Positions 48,271-57,557 of a stretch of 64,000 bases of DNA are shown here, piece by piece (position 1 is the stretch's first letter; each line of letters starts with the position of its first letter). The DNA comes from Oceanobacillus limi (GTDB lineage: Bacteria > Bacillota > Bacilli > Bacillales > Amphibacillaceae): the NCBI RefSeq assembly GCF_900111445.1, contig NZ_FOHE01000009.1, positions 1 to 64,000 of the forward strand. The letters run 5' to 3'. The notes beneath the pieces were generated by a model. That model was not told the DNA's origin and did no database searches. It worked only from the letters and a program-made list of their open reading frames with translations. Both the position numbers and the translations under genes were made by a program.

Positions 48271-48822
48271 TTGACATCATTAAATCAATGGTATGATCAA
48301 GCAATTTCTACAGACACCTATATTGAATCTATGGAACAACATAAAGATAATTTATTACACATATATGACCATTTCACCCCGCCTGAAGATACGACGTTTT
48401 TTCAACAATTAAGCAAAAAAAATTTACGTGTCATTGCATTGACCGAAGATTGGTGTGGAGACGCCATGTTAAATATTCCCATTTTGCTTCGCTTAGCTGA
48501 GAAGACAAATATGTCTGTGCGGATGCTTTTGCGTGATCAAAACTTGGAACTCATGGATCAATATTTAACAAATGGAAAATCTCGCTCTATCCCAATTTTC
48601 ATTTTTATTGACCAAGATGGCAATGAAGTTGCAAAATGGGGGCCCCGCGCTGAAAAAATACAAGCGTTTTTTGATAATGCGAAAGAGAACCTTCCTCCAA
48701 ACGATACGGAAGATTATGAAGAAAAATTTCGGGAAATGTTATTATTTATTACACGTAACTTTCGGGAAAATAGAGACTTTTGGAATGATGTATATGAAAG
48801 CTTAAAACAAAAACTAAGCTAA
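48271..48822 (+). CDS. Thioredoxin-fold protein with a single active-site cysteine
   Basis: A 183-residue thioredoxin-family protein. The site where thioredoxins have WCxxC reads TEDWCGDAMLNIPIL, so the second cysteine is replaced by Ala and it is unlikely to act as a classical dithiol reductase. The cis-proline region is KSRSIPIFIFID. Such proteins are common in bacilli next to ytoP-type genes; the function is unknown. The TTG start at 48271 is preferred because AAAAGGAG lies nine bases upstream. Confidence 0.82.
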   Translation: MTSLNQWYDQAISTDTYIESMEQHKDNLLHIYDHFTPPEDTTFFQQLSKKNLRVIALTEDWCGDAMLNIPILLRLAEKTNMSVRMLLRDQNLELMDQYLTNGKSRSIPIFIFIDQDGNEVAKWGPRAEKIQAFFDNAKENLPPNDTEDYEEKFREMLLFITRNFRENRDFWNDVYESLKQKLS

Positions 48823-48921
48823 CGGTTCGCCCATCTGTAAATGATGGGTTTTTTACTTTTGTATAATTCAATGATTTCAATGTCTATACTAAGATATACC
48901 CTTTAGATTCTAGGTGAGACG

Positions 48922-49917
48922 ATGATCATTGAACAATTTAAGCATTTTTATTTTAGATTACCGGTGCCCGCAAGATTAATCATTACTATATTATCCATCA
49001 CTCTCTTGTTCGGGACAATCATACACCTTATCGAGCCAGAGCAATTTCCAACTGTTTTTGATGGCATTTGGTGGGCAATTGTCACTGGGTCAACAGTAGG
49101 CTATGGTGATTACGTTCCACTTAGTACAACTGGAAGGATTATTGGAATGTTGTTAATTCTTTCAGGAGGAGGCGTTATTACCTTTTATATTGCTATGTTT
49201 TCAGCATATACAGTTAAACACGAAGAGGATTTATCAGATGGCAAGGTTGCGTATCATGGGACCGATCATATTGTCATTGTCGGATGGAATGAACGAACAA
49301 AGAAATTAGTTGAATTAATTAGAAGGCATGATAAGAAGATCGATATTATCCTTATCGATCAAACTCTACAACATATATCCTATCAACAAATTCCAGTGCA
49401 TTTTATTCACGGTGATGCTACAGATGACTTTATCCTACAAAAGGCCAATATCCCCGAGGCAAGTCGAATTGTCATTACAGCTGATAGTTCTAAAAATGAA
49501 AAACAAGCAGACCATTTCACCATATTAGCTACCGTTGCAACTAGGGGGAATAATAAGAGTGTACCGATTGTCGTAGAAATTCTTTCAGCTAATCAAATAG
49601 AAAATGCCTTACGAGCTGGAGCCAATACCATTCTTCGACCAAACGACTTCATGAGTTCCTTGCTATTTCATGAAATTTACAAAACAAAATCCAAACCTTT
49701 TGAATCGATCATTCAATTACTAGCTAACAATCAATTTCATCAATTTGCACTTCCACAGGAATTTGAAAAGAAATCATTTATTCACGTTATGACAAAAATA
49801 AAAGAGAAAGATTATCTGTTGATTGGGATAATACGAGAAGATAACTGGAGGTTAAATCCACCTGCAGACTTTCAGTTAGAAAAAGGTGATATACTCGTTA
49901 CGATAGAAGCGTGGTAG
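48922..49917 (+). CDS. yugO: Potassium channel with cytoplasmic RCK domain (YugO-like)
   Basis: A 331-residue two-helix potassium channel. TM1 lies at about residues 19-38, the pore helix and selectivity filter TGSTVGYGDYVP at about 56-67, and TM2 at about 75-97. The RCK/TrkA-N domain begins HIVIVGWNERTKKLVELI (about 116), followed by a TrkA-C-like domain. In Bacillus subtilis YugO releases potassium and carries electrical signals in biofilms. Its position before yugI and pgi matches that genome. Confidence 0.93.
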   Translation: MIIEQFKHFYFRLPVPARLIITILSITLLFGTIIHLIEPEQFPTVFDGIWWAIVTGSTVGYGDYVPLSTTGRIIGMLLILSGGGVITFYIAMFSAYTVKHEEDLSDGKVAYHGTDHIVIVGWNERTKKLVELIRRHDKKIDIILIDQTLQHISYQQIPVHFIHGDATDDFILQKANIPEASRIVITADSSKNEKQADHFTILATVATRGNNKSVPIVVEILSANQIENALRAGANTILRPNDFMSSLLFHEIYKTKSKPFESIIQLLANNQFHQFALPQEFEKKSFIHVMTKIKEKDYLLIGIIREDNWRLNPPADFQLEKGDILVTIEAW

Positions 49918-50007
49918 TTTCTCTTACTTTTTGCCACAACGGAAAACTTATGATAAAATTGTTTATTGTGTGAAAAGAATCGAAAATAGGTATAGGAGTT
50001 GTTCAGC

Positions 50008-50397
50008 ATGACAGACAAGTTTGAGACTGGTCAAATATTACAAGGAAAAGTTACTGGAATCCAACCATATGGTGCTTTTGTTGCATTAGATGATGAGACA
50101 CAAGGGTTAGTTCATATATCAGAAGTTACGCATGGTTATGTAAAAGACATCAATGAACATTTAACTGTTGGGGACGAGGTTAATGTTAAAATCCTTAATG
50201 TAGATGAAGAAAAAAACAAAGTTTCCCTTTCTATCCGCGCTACAGAAGAACCACCAAAGAAACGTCCAAAAACACAATCTAAAAAACCTGTAAAACAGCA
50301 GACTGAAGATAATGCTTCTGGATTTAATACACTGAAAGAAAAGCTAGAAGAGTGGATTGAACAATCTGAAGGTCGTGAAGGAACGACTAAAAACTAA
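50008..50397 (+). CDS. yugI: S1 RNA-binding general stress protein 13 (YugI)
   Basis: A 129-residue protein. The S1 domain (about residues 6-75) has GKVTGIQPYGAFVALDD, GLVHISEVTHGYVKD and NKVSLSIRA. A basic, proline-rich linker (KKRPKTQSKKPVK) and an acidic C-terminal helix follow. It binds RNA and associates with ribosomes in relatives. The ATG at 50008 follows AGGAG with nine bases spacing. Confidence 0.93.
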   Translation: MTDKFETGQILQGKVTGIQPYGAFVALDDETQGLVHISEVTHGYVKDINEHLTVGDEVNVKILNVDEEKNKVSLSIRATEEPPKKRPKTQSKKPVKQQTEDNASGFNTLKEKLEEWIEQSEGREGTTKN

Positions 50398-50404
50398 AGG
50401 TGGA

Positions 50405-50468
50405 AAAAGGCTTTCTTACTATCATTATTCGTCTATGGCAGACATAGTGGTAGGGAAGGCTTTTTTTA
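50405..50468 (+). terminator. Terminator of yugI
   Basis: AAGGCTTTCTTACTATC pairs imperfectly with GGTAGGGAAGGCTTTTTTT around a long loop, ending in a seven-T run. Past it, 50490-50600 holds two imperfect copies of a motif CTTCCTT(T/C)ATACAA...ATGAAGG of unknown meaning. Confidence 0.75.
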
Positions 50469-50759
50469 TTGCTACATTTGTATCGTGAATCTAGGGGAAA
50501 CTTCCTTTATACAAAGGATGAAGGCATGAGTGCAGCGTGAAACCGTATAATCTTCCTTCATACAAGACATGAAGGTAAACATAAGTTGCATCATCTCAAA
50601 AACTACATCCATTAGCTTTTTAGCATATTTGTATGGATTTGTTGAAAAATCGACAAAATATGGCTAGGCTCTTTCTTGATTTCATACCACTACTTCGATA
50701 AAGTTAAAAAAGGAACAAAACAACCAGTAGAGAAGAATTTTCTCAAGAGGAGGACAAAC

Positions 50760-52109
50760 ATGACACATATTCAATTTTCATATGATAATGCAATGTCTTT
50801 TTTTAATCAACAAGAAATTGACAACCTAGAAGGCTTCGTTAAGGTTGCCCATGAAGCGTTACATAATAAAACCGGCCCAGGAAATGATTTTCTAGGATGG
50901 ATTAACCTACCAGAAAACTATGATAGAGAAGAATACAGCCGTATTAAAGCGTCGGCAGAAAAAATTAAAAGTGACTCAGATGTATTGCTAGTGATTGGTA
51001 TTGGTGGTTCCTATTTAGGGGCAAAAGCAGCACTCGAAATGTTAAACCACTCATTCCAAAATTTACTTTCAAAAAATGACCGTCAAGCTCCACAAGTCAT
51101 ATTCGTAGGGCATCATATGAGTTCTACTTACATGCAAGAATTATTTGATGTATTAGAAGGAAAAGATGTATCCATTAATATTATTTCAAAAAGTGGTACG
51201 ACAACAGAACCGGCCATTGCATTTCGTATATTTAAGAGATATCTAGAGGAAAAGTACGGTAAAGAGGAAGCGAAAAAACGCATCTATGCTACGACCGATA
51301 AAGAAAAAGGTGCTTTAAAAACAGTAGCAAATGAAGAAGGCTATGAAACATTTGTTATCCCGGATGATGTCGGTGGACGCTTCTCTGTACTAACAGCTGT
51401 TGGATTGTTACCAATTGCAGTCAGTGGAGTAGCTATTGATGAAATGATGCAAGGTGCCAAACAAGCAATGAATGACTTTAATGAGCCTTCCCTATCCAAT
51501 AATGCAGCCTATCAATATGCAGCCGTAAGGAATGTTTTGTATAACAAAGGAAAAACAATTGAAATGCTTGTAAACTACGAGCCACACCTACAGTATTTTG
51601 CAGAATGGTGGAAGCAATTGTTTGGAGAAAGTGAAGGAAAAGATCAAAAAGGGATATTCCCTGCTTCTGCTAACTTCACGACAGACCTCCATTCATTAGG
51701 GCAGTACATCCAGGATGGACGACGGGATTTATTTGAAACCGTATTACATGTAAACAATCCGAAAAAAGAGATGACTTTAGAAGCTGACGAAGGAAATTCT
51801 GACGGATTAAACTATTTAGCAGGTAAATCGATTCATGAAATAAATGATAAAGCCTATCAAGGAACTTTATTAGCCCATACGGATGGCAATGTTCCTAACC
51901 TAGTAATTGAATTACCAAAACTCGATGCGTTTACGTTCGGCTACATGGTATACTTTTTCGAAAAAGCCTGTGCACTAAGTGGTTATTTACTCGGAGTGAA
52001 TCCATTTGATCAACCAGGTGTAGAGGCATATAAGAAAAATATGTTTGCATTACTTGGTAAACCTGGCTTTGAAAAGGAAAAGGAAGAACTAGAAAAAAGA
52101 TTAAAATAG
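50760..52109 (+). CDS. pgi: Glucose-6-phosphate isomerase
   Basis: Interconverts glucose 6-phosphate and fructose 6-phosphate. The 449-residue length matches Bacillus Pgi. Sugar-phosphate and catalytic stretches are [17 protein letters not shown] (about residues 78-94), [14 protein letters not shown] (about 141), [17 protein letters not shown] (about 202) and the catalytic Glu region. The ATG at 50760 with AGGAGG seven bases upstream is chosen over the open upstream frame. Confidence 0.98.
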   Translation: MTHIQFSYDNAMSFFNQQEIDNLEGFVKVAHEALHNKTGPGNDFLGWINLPENYDREEYSRIKASAEKIKSDSDVLLVIGIGGSYLGAKAALEMLNHSFQNLLSKNDRQAPQVIFVGHHMSSTYMQELFDVLEGKDVSINIISKSGTTTEPAIAFRIFKRYLEEKYGKEEAKKRIYATTDKEKGALKTVANEEGYETFVIPDDVGGRFSVLTAVGLLPIAVSGVAIDEMMQGAKQAMNDFNEPSLSNNAAYQYAAVRNVLYNKGKTIEMLVNYEPHLQYFAEWWKQLFGESEGKDQKGIFPASANFTTDLHSLGQYIQDGRRDLFETVLHVNNPKKEMTLEADEGNSDGLNYLAGKSIHEINDKAYQGTLLAHTDGNVPNLVIELPKLDAFTFGYMVYFFEKACALSGYLLGVNPFDQPGVEAYKKNMFALLGKPGFEKEKEELEKRLK

Positions 52110-52114
52110 CATAG

Positions 52115-52154
52115 AAAAATGCGGCTGCATATCAAAAGAGCAGCCGCATTTTTT
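52115..52154 (+). terminator. Terminator of pgi
   Basis: AAAAATGCGGCTGC pairs with GCAGCCGCATTTTTT around an 11-base loop. Confidence 0.95.
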
Positions 52155-52159
52155 ATAGG

Positions 52160-52235
52160 ATACATTTTTCCCGCATAAGACTGGCAGTAAAAGTCCGATT
52201 CATTCATCTAACAATTTGGAAAAAAACACTGATCC
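52160..52235 (-). repeat. Dispersed intergenic repeat family A, short copy 4
   Basis: Shares CCCGCATAAGACTGGCAGTAA and TCATCTAACAATTTGGAAAAA with the copy at 59238-59372, but lacks the middle part. It lies between the pgi terminator and the anti-sigma gene. Confidence 0.6.
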
Positions 52236-52251
52236 GGAAGATTCACTTTAT

Positions 52252-53946
52252 TCACTCTGAAAATTCATAATCCGATACTTTCCAAATTCCTTCTTCCTTT
52301 TTCATTGTAATATTTCCGGCTACTTTATAATCAATATAGTACCCGGTTACAAATGAATACGTAATGCTGTCTTCTTTAGCCCGCTGGACAACGATGCGAT
52401 TTGATTCATATACAATGGAATAAAAATCATTCCAATCCTTATCTAATTGATCCCGAAGTTCTTCTTCGCTTAAATCACTCAAATTACTTTCTTCTGAAAG
52501 TAAGGATCCATATACGTCGACATCTTCTTCTTCTACAACGGAAAACACATAAAGCTTCAATACATCTTCTGCACTTAACTCTTCTAGTACTGATTGATCT
52601 AGTTCAGCCTCGTATTCATTATAGAGGTTAAACGGATACTGATGAAATGCACTTCCCTCTACATTCATAATATTTTCAGAGGTTATCCCTTGAAATCTTT
52701 CGTCAAGTAAAATTCGTAAATCATCAGCCGTTATACGATAGTCTATTTTTTTCCAATCATTATCTTGATACAATTGAACCGCCTCATTCACAATACCCCA
52801 ATACATGGAATCCTTGTGATTTTCGACAAATGATTGTAAATCGGCGCGTACTTCTTCTGGAATTTGCTTGTTATATCTTGTGTTTGCTCCAATATAGTTG
52901 TTTAATATTTCAGAAGCGTTTATATAGATATCTACCTGAAAACCCTCACTAATATCTTCATCGTATTCATTCATTAGATCTTCTAACTCTAATAAAAGGC
53001 TGTCCTGTTCTTCCCATGCTATTCCGAATAAATTCCCCCCATCCGTAGGTAGTTGTACCATTTTTGTTAACACTAGAAAGTAATCCTTGTATAATTCTTT
53101 AACTTCCCAAGAACTAACATGCTCTGCCATTCGTTCTTGATCTAAGCTAACATATAACCTATCTTTATCTGGATGACGATTAATCTCATATCCTTGCTCT
53201 TTGATTACACGAATAAATTCTTTAACCTCTTCTGGTCCGTTATAGGTTTCTAAAGCATCTTGTGATTTAAGAATTGTATGTTGTTCGGCTAATTCAATTT
53301 TATGCTCTGCTAACAAGCTACCCAAATACCTATCGAAAGAAAAAGAGAAATTCCGTAGTCTACTATACAAGCCATGTAAATCACTCTCAAACTGTTCAGG
53401 ATTCTTTTGGTATGCTTCCAGATTATAATGATCCATTTCAGCAATAGCAGTTTTCGGGGTTATAAAAATATCATCAATCCATGTTTTACCATCATCTACC
53501 TTAAAAGACTGAGCATGAGTATCTTTAAATATTTGGATAGATTCTTGTGCTCTACTCACTTCATTTAATGCGTCAATATTCTCCATGCCTAACTCTTCTC
53601 GGAACCTTTCCTTTGCCTCTTCTAAATATGCTTCTAATTCCTCTAATTCCTCTTCATCGACTCCTTCATCTATCTCTATTTCTTCTCCCGTTTCCGCTTG
53701 ATTCGTATCATTCGATTCAGCTGGTTCCGCTTGTTCGGGTTCTGTATTAATAAAAATAAGCGTCATGATGACAAACAAACCCAAGCCTGCAACAGCAGCT
53801 AACGATGGCAATGTACGTTTCCAAAGTGATTGTTTCTGTTTCATCTCTACCTTTTGGATGAGTTCCTGTTTATCCAAAAATTCTGGAATTTCTTCATAGG
53901 AATCTTTCATTCCACGCAATAATTCATCAAAGTTTTTATCATCCAT
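52252..53946 (-). CDS. Transmembrane protein paired with an ECF sigma factor (probable anti-sigma factor)
   Basis: A 564-residue single-pass membrane protein. A cytoplasmic N-terminal stretch of about 45 residues, one hydrophobic segment (about 46-66, LAAVAGLGLFVIMTLIFI), an acidic linker and a very large outer part. It overlaps the sigma gene by eight bases, the classical sigma/anti-sigma arrangement. The N-terminal part lacks the HxxxCxxC zinc motif of ZAS-type anti-sigma factors, and the extracellular domain of about 490 residues is not recognised. The ATG at 53946 follows AGGAGGTG. The anti-sigma role is by context. Confidence 0.72.
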   Translation of the reverse strand: MDDKNFDELLRGMKDSYEEIPEFLDKQELIQKVEMKQKQSLWKRTLPSLAAVAGLGLFVIMTLIFINTEPEQAEPAESNDTNQAETGEEIEIDEGVDEEELEELEAYLEEAKERFREELGMENIDALNEVSRAQESIQIFKDTHAQSFKVDDGKTWIDDIFITPKTAIAEMDHYNLEAYQKNPEQFESDLHGLYSRLRNFSFSFDRYLGSLLAEHKIELAEQHTILKSQDALETYNGPEEVKEFIRVIKEQGYEINRHPDKDRLYVSLDQERMAEHVSSWEVKELYKDYFLVLTKMVQLPTDGGNLFGIAWEEQDSLLLELEDLMNEYDEDISEGFQVDIYINASEILNNYIGANTRYNKQIPEEVRADLQSFVENHKDSMYWGIVNEAVQLYQDNDWKKIDYRITADDLRILLDERFQGITSENIMNVEGSAFHQYPFNLYNEYEAELDQSVLEELSAEDVLKLYVFSVVEEEDVDVYGSLLSEESNLSDLSEEELRDQLDKDWNDFYSIVYESNRIVVQRAKEDSITYSFVTGYYIDYKVAGNITMKKEEGIWKVSDYEFSE

Positions 53947-54490
53947 GCAAATACACCTCCTGTATTCCGAACTTTTCAAACTCCTTTTTAAGAAGTCTTT
54001 TCGCTCGATGTAATCGAGTCTTTACAACAGATGGTTTTATTTTTAAGATTGCTGCAATTTCTTCATATGAAGCGTCATGAAAATAAAATAATATTAATGG
54101 AGTCCGATATTTCGGATCGAGTTCCTGCAAGCATTCATGCAACCAGATATGCTCTTCTTTTTCAAAGTAGAATCGGTATTTCTCCTCCATGTGCTGCTTC
54201 TCTTTTGCTTTTGATAGAAGCCTTTGATCACGCTTTTGTTTTCGGAAATGATCTCTAGCTGAATTAAGTGTAATACGATAAATCCAGGTTGATAGCTTCC
54301 CAGTGTTATACTGGTGTATTTTTCGGTAAACTTTAATAAAGGTTTCTTGGACAATATCTGGTATATATTCAGGTGTAATACCAAATTGAAATGCAAACCG
54401 TTCCACAACTGGCTTATATTTGTCCACTAACATCTCAAAGGCTATTTCATCTTTTTCTTTAACTAGTTGAATTAATTGACCCTCATCCAC
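53939..54490 (-). CDS. ECF-type RNA polymerase sigma factor
   Basis: A 183-residue extracytoplasmic-function sigma factor. Region 2 is seen in DIVQETFIKVYRKIHQY and LSTWIYRITLNSARDHFRKQ (about residues 44-83), and region 4 in the helix-turn-helix YEEIAAILKIKPSVVKTRLHRAKRLL (split here: EEIAAILKIKPS, then VVKTRLHRAKRLL; about 139-164). The GTG at 54490 is the likely start, with GGGGGAGG five bases upstream. A candidate self-recognised promoter lies just before it. It probably answers cell-envelope stress. Confidence 0.9.
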   Translation of the reverse strand: MDEGQLIQLVKEKDEIAFEMLVDKYKPVVERFAFQFGITPEYIPDIVQETFIKVYRKIHQYNTGKLSTWIYRITLNSARDHFRKQKRDQRLLSKAKEKQHMEEKYRFYFEKEEHIWLHECLQELDPKYRTPLILFYFHDASYEEIAAILKIKPSVVKTRLHRAKRLLKKEFEKFGIQEVYLHG

Positions 54491-54526
54491 TAATTCCTCC
54501 CCCTTTTCTCCCACCAAGTACTTATG

Positions 54527-54555
54527 TAACGTATACAAAACCTAAAAATGTTTCA
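54527..54555 (-). promoter_or_regulatory. Candidate autoregulatory ECF promoter
   Basis: On the minus strand TGAAAC (54555-54550) is followed after 18 bp by CGTTA (54531-54527), about 37 bp before the sigma start. TGAAAC with CGTN is the usual ECF pattern, though the spacer is one to two bases long. It also argues for the GTG start at 54490. Confidence 0.55.
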
Positions 54556-54643
54556 TGAAATCAAAAAAACTTTAAAAAACATGTTTAATTTTATTGTAAC
54601 AGGGTATAACTAATATCGTAAGACTTTCTCGTATTCCCCCTGT

Positions 54644-54680
54644 AAGCAAAGCGTTTAACGCTTTGCTTTTTTTTCTTTTT
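54644..54680 (+). terminator. Plus-strand terminator without an obvious upstream gene
   Basis: AGCAAAGCG and CGCTTTGCT pair around TTTAA and are followed by a long T run on the plus strand only. The nearest upstream features are on the minus strand. Confidence 0.75.
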
Positions 54681-54737
54681 TAATGGGAATTTAATCCCCC
54701 TTCCTGAAAGTGCCTGGTTACCAAGACGGACCTACTC

Positions 54738-54851
54738 CGCTCATAAACTTAACTGTTCAATCATAACCGACATGGATTGGATCATAAAAGTAAATTTATG
54801 CTCATAAATACCACTATTCCGCTCCTATTCGACACATATTGGCTCATAAAA
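54738..54851. repeat. Short interspersed CTCATAAA-type repeats
   Basis: Four spaced copies: CGCTCATAAAC, GGATCATAAAAG, TGCTCATAAATA and GGCTCATAAAAT, at intervals of about 30-40 bp, with weaker copies between them. A family A end (CTTACTGCCAGTTATATGCG, 54872-54891) follows. Non-coding; function unknown. Confidence 0.5.
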
Positions 54852-54936
54852 TAAATTTTCTATCAACGGCAGCCTTACTGCCAGTTATATGCGTTTCCAG
54901 CACACCATCCTATATCCACCAAAGAGACTTAATCCT

Positions 54937-54965
54937 TTTTCATTACGGTGCTTGTTCGTTATAAT
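54937..54965 (+). promoter_or_regulatory. Candidate sigma-A promoter of patB
   Basis: TTTTCA (54937-54942), 17-bp spacer, consensus TATAAT (54960-54965), 31 bp before the patB start. Confidence 0.5.
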
Positions 54966-54996
54966 TAAATTAATAAATATGATGGGGGTTAACGCT

Positions 54997-56157
54997 ATGT
55001 CACTATTTGAAACGGTGCATAACCGTGAAAACACTAGATCAGTTAAATGGGATATGCTTGAAGCTGTTTTTCAATCAAAGGATGTACTACCAATGTGGGT
55101 AGCTGATATGGATTTCAAAGCACCTGTAGAAGTAAATGAAGCGATTATTGAACGAGCAAAGCATGGTATTTATGGTTATACCATTATTGATGACTTAGTG
55201 AAAGATACAGTTGTAAATTGGGTTCAGAAGCATCATGATTGGAAGATCAATACAGAATGGCTTTCATTTAGTCCAGGAGTAGTTACAAGCTTACACATGG
55301 CCGTTCAAGCTCTTACAGAACCAAATGACAAAATCTTAATTCAAACACCAGTATACACCCCTTTTTACAGTGTGATAGAAAACCATAATCGTCAGGTGGT
55401 CAAAAATCCATTAGTTCGGAATGGTAATTATTATCAGATTGATTTTGAAGATTTTGAACGTAAGCTACAACAAGGTGTGAAAGCATTTATCTTATGCTCT
55501 CCGCATAATCCCGTTGGAAGAGTTTGGAAGGAAGAAGAATTAGTAGAAATGGCTCGACTTTGTTTAAAGCACGATGTCTTGATCTTTTCCGACGAAATAC
55601 ATGCCGATCTTACTTATCCTAATAAGCGTCATATACCTATTGCCTCTTTATCAGAGGATATTGCCAATCAAACGATTACTTGTATGTCACCGTCAAAAAC
55701 ATTTAATCTTGCTGGATTACAAGCTTCTTATATCATCACAACGGATAAAGAGAAACGCAAAAATATAAATGACCACCTTGGGAAACAAGGGCATCATATG
55801 CTAAATACAATGGCTACTACTGCTCTAGAAGCTGCTTATGACCATGGTGAACAATGGCTTTTTGAATTGAGAAACGTTCTCTTAGAAAACCGTAACTATG
55901 TTTCCGAACAATTAAGTAAACATACCCAACTTAACGTCATCGATTCGGAAGGAACCTATCTCCTTTGGATTGACTGTAATGCACTAGGTTTAGATGATAA
56001 GAAATTAAAAAGATTCATGATTGAAGAAGCTAAAGTAGGTTTAAATGCAGGCGTTGAATATGGTAAGGAAGGTTCTGGATTTATGCGCATGAATATTGCT
56101 TGTCCAAGGCCATTAATAGAAGAAGGTGTGAAACGGATTATTGATGCAATAAAATGA
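54997..56157 (+). CDS. patB: PLP-dependent cystathionine beta-lyase / aminotransferase (PatB/MalY type)
   Basis: A 386-residue fold-type I PLP enzyme that cleaves C-S bonds such as cystathionine. The N terminus VLPMWVADMDFKAP and HGIYGYT are typical of MalY/PatB. The aromatic pocket and Asn lie in LCSPHNPVGRVW (about residues 164-175), Asp in FSDEIHADL (about 196) and the Schiff-base Lys in SPSKTFNLAG (about 230). The ATG at 54997 follows GGGGG. It stands as a single gene with its own promoter, and an inverted repeat (56174-56209) lies downstream. Confidence 0.92.
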   Translation: MSLFETVHNRENTRSVKWDMLEAVFQSKDVLPMWVADMDFKAPVEVNEAIIERAKHGIYGYTIIDDLVKDTVVNWVQKHHDWKINTEWLSFSPGVVTSLHMAVQALTEPNDKILIQTPVYTPFYSVIENHNRQVVKNPLVRNGNYYQIDFEDFERKLQQGVKAFILCSPHNPVGRVWKEEELVEMARLCLKHDVLIFSDEIHADLTYPNKRHIPIASLSEDIANQTITCMSPSKTFNLAGLQASYIITTDKEKRKNINDHLGKQGHHMLNTMATTALEAAYDHGEQWLFELRNVLLENRNYVSEQLSKHTQLNVIDSEGTYLLWIDCNALGLDDKKLKRFMIEEAKVGLNAGVEYGKEGSGFMRMNIACPRPLIEEGVKRIIDAIK

Positions 56158-56173
56158 CGCTAGATGAATGCTG

Positions 56174-56209
56174 CTAAGCCCAATAATATGTGGATTCATT
56201 TGGGCTTAG
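56174..56209 (+). terminator. Inverted repeat after patB (weak terminator)
   Basis: CTAAGCCCAA pairs with TTGGGCTTAG around a loop of about 15 bases; no T run follows, so termination is uncertain. Confidence 0.4.
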
Positions 56210-56390
56210 AACACCCTGCTATTTGACAGGCAATACATCCCCTCTATAGGGGTTTTAGAAAAATATCTTACCTTTCTGTGGATAGAAACATTACTTTACA
56301 CTTTACGATTATTAATAAATAGAATAATGGAAGTTATAATGGTATAATTCTGAATAGTAAGACCAAATCTGTTAAAGGCTGTGATGACTT

Positions 56391-56825
56391 TTGACTTCCT
56401 TATTAATTATTATACCGATTTCCATTATTCTATTAATCTCTACATACACAGACCTAAAAAGTAGACTGATTTATAATTGGATTACATTTCCGGGAATGGC
56501 GTATTTTCTTATCTATCATTTACTCATCAACTTTAACGATATATTCACGTATTTACTGGGATTTCTAATTGTTGGTGGAATATGTTTCTTCATTGCTGTT
56601 GTTTCTAATTCTTTGGGTGGTGGTGATATTAAATTATTCGCATTACTTGGTTTAGCTTTCGGCTGGATTACTGGACTCTACATTTTATTCTATAGTTATC
56701 TATTTGCAGTAATCATTGCTCTACCACTACTGCTATTGAAAAAAATATTTCCAAAAAAGTTCACCGTAAAAGAAATGCCCATGGCACCTTTTATTACGGT
56801 GGGGACATTTCTTACATACTTTTAA
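56391..56825 (+). CDS. A24 prepilin peptidase-like protein (short, peptidase domain only)
   Basis: A 144-residue membrane protein with about five hydrophobic segments. The two catalytic aspartates of the A24 aspartic peptidases are present: TYTDLKSRLIYN (Asp about 21) and SLGGGDIKLFALLG (Asp about 78). It lacks the N-terminal methyltransferase part of ComC/PilD and therefore resembles CpaA/TadV. No pilin gene lies in the window. The start is a TTG with a weak upstream AAAGG, so the N terminus is uncertain. Confidence 0.82.
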   Translation: MTSLLIIIPISIILLISTYTDLKSRLIYNWITFPGMAYFLIYHLLINFNDIFTYLLGFLIVGGICFFIAVVSNSLGGGDIKLFALLGLAFGWITGLYILFYSYLFAVIIALPLLLLKKIFPKKFTVKEMPMAPFITVGTFLTYF

Positions 56826-56847
56826 TTTTACTAGGAATAGCTATGAA

Positions 56848-57440
56848 AGGTCTGTTTCATTCTGAATGGCAAGATGCTATGCGATTCCTCGGTTATCGAT
56901 CCAGTACCTCTCTATTCATTTATACTGCCAAAAACAAACTCGATGGAGACTGAACCTTTCTCCTTATTCCTTTTCTTACGTTCCATATTCACATCCAACC
57001 TAACACATGACTTTTTTAGAACATTCTTATTAAATTCCGCATCTATTTCCTCAATTTACTCTCTGTATTTTTTAACCTCACATGTTTCTGCACCATCACT
57101 GACAATATAAACTAGATTCGTATGGTCTTCACCTGGAAAGTTTGCAAAATCACGTTTCGCTTCTTTCAGGCTAAAAGGAATTGGTGTCCAACTTTTGGTT
57201 CAAAGCTATCAATTACTTGATTTAAAACTGTTGAATCTACAGTTTGAATATCATAACTAAATCTGAAATCTCACAGGATTGTTCTTTGCTTATTCCTGAC
57301 CTGTGACCTCCATGTCCGTAAACCTTAAGTCCTACATCTGATTGTTCTGGAAAATTGGAAGTAAACTGACGAATAGAACATTCGCAATATCCATCATGGA
57401 TTCTCCATTGATTGTATTTGACAAGCTTACACATTTTTAT
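56848..57440 (-). pseudogene. Decayed VWA-domain lipoprotein pseudogene
   Basis: The minus strand retains recognisable but frame-broken pieces of the VWA lipoproteins further right. AGGTCTGTTTCAT and GCTATGCGATTCCTCGGT match 58009-58050, and CCATCACTGACAATATAAAC, GGTGTCCAAC and CCATGTCCGTAAACC match 60090-60320. One 65-codon frame (57434-57237) keeps the VYGHGGHRSG and EQSCEISDLV remnants. Large internal deletions and several shifts are present, so it cannot make the full protein. Confidence 0.8.
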
Positions 57441-57557
57441 GGTCTTTAAATTAAATTTAGTTTCTTTAATATCTGCATTACCAAAGTATCAAGCTAATGA
57501 ATTCAAGAGTTGGTATGGATCTGTATAATCTCCCACAAATTATTATAAAGATTACGA

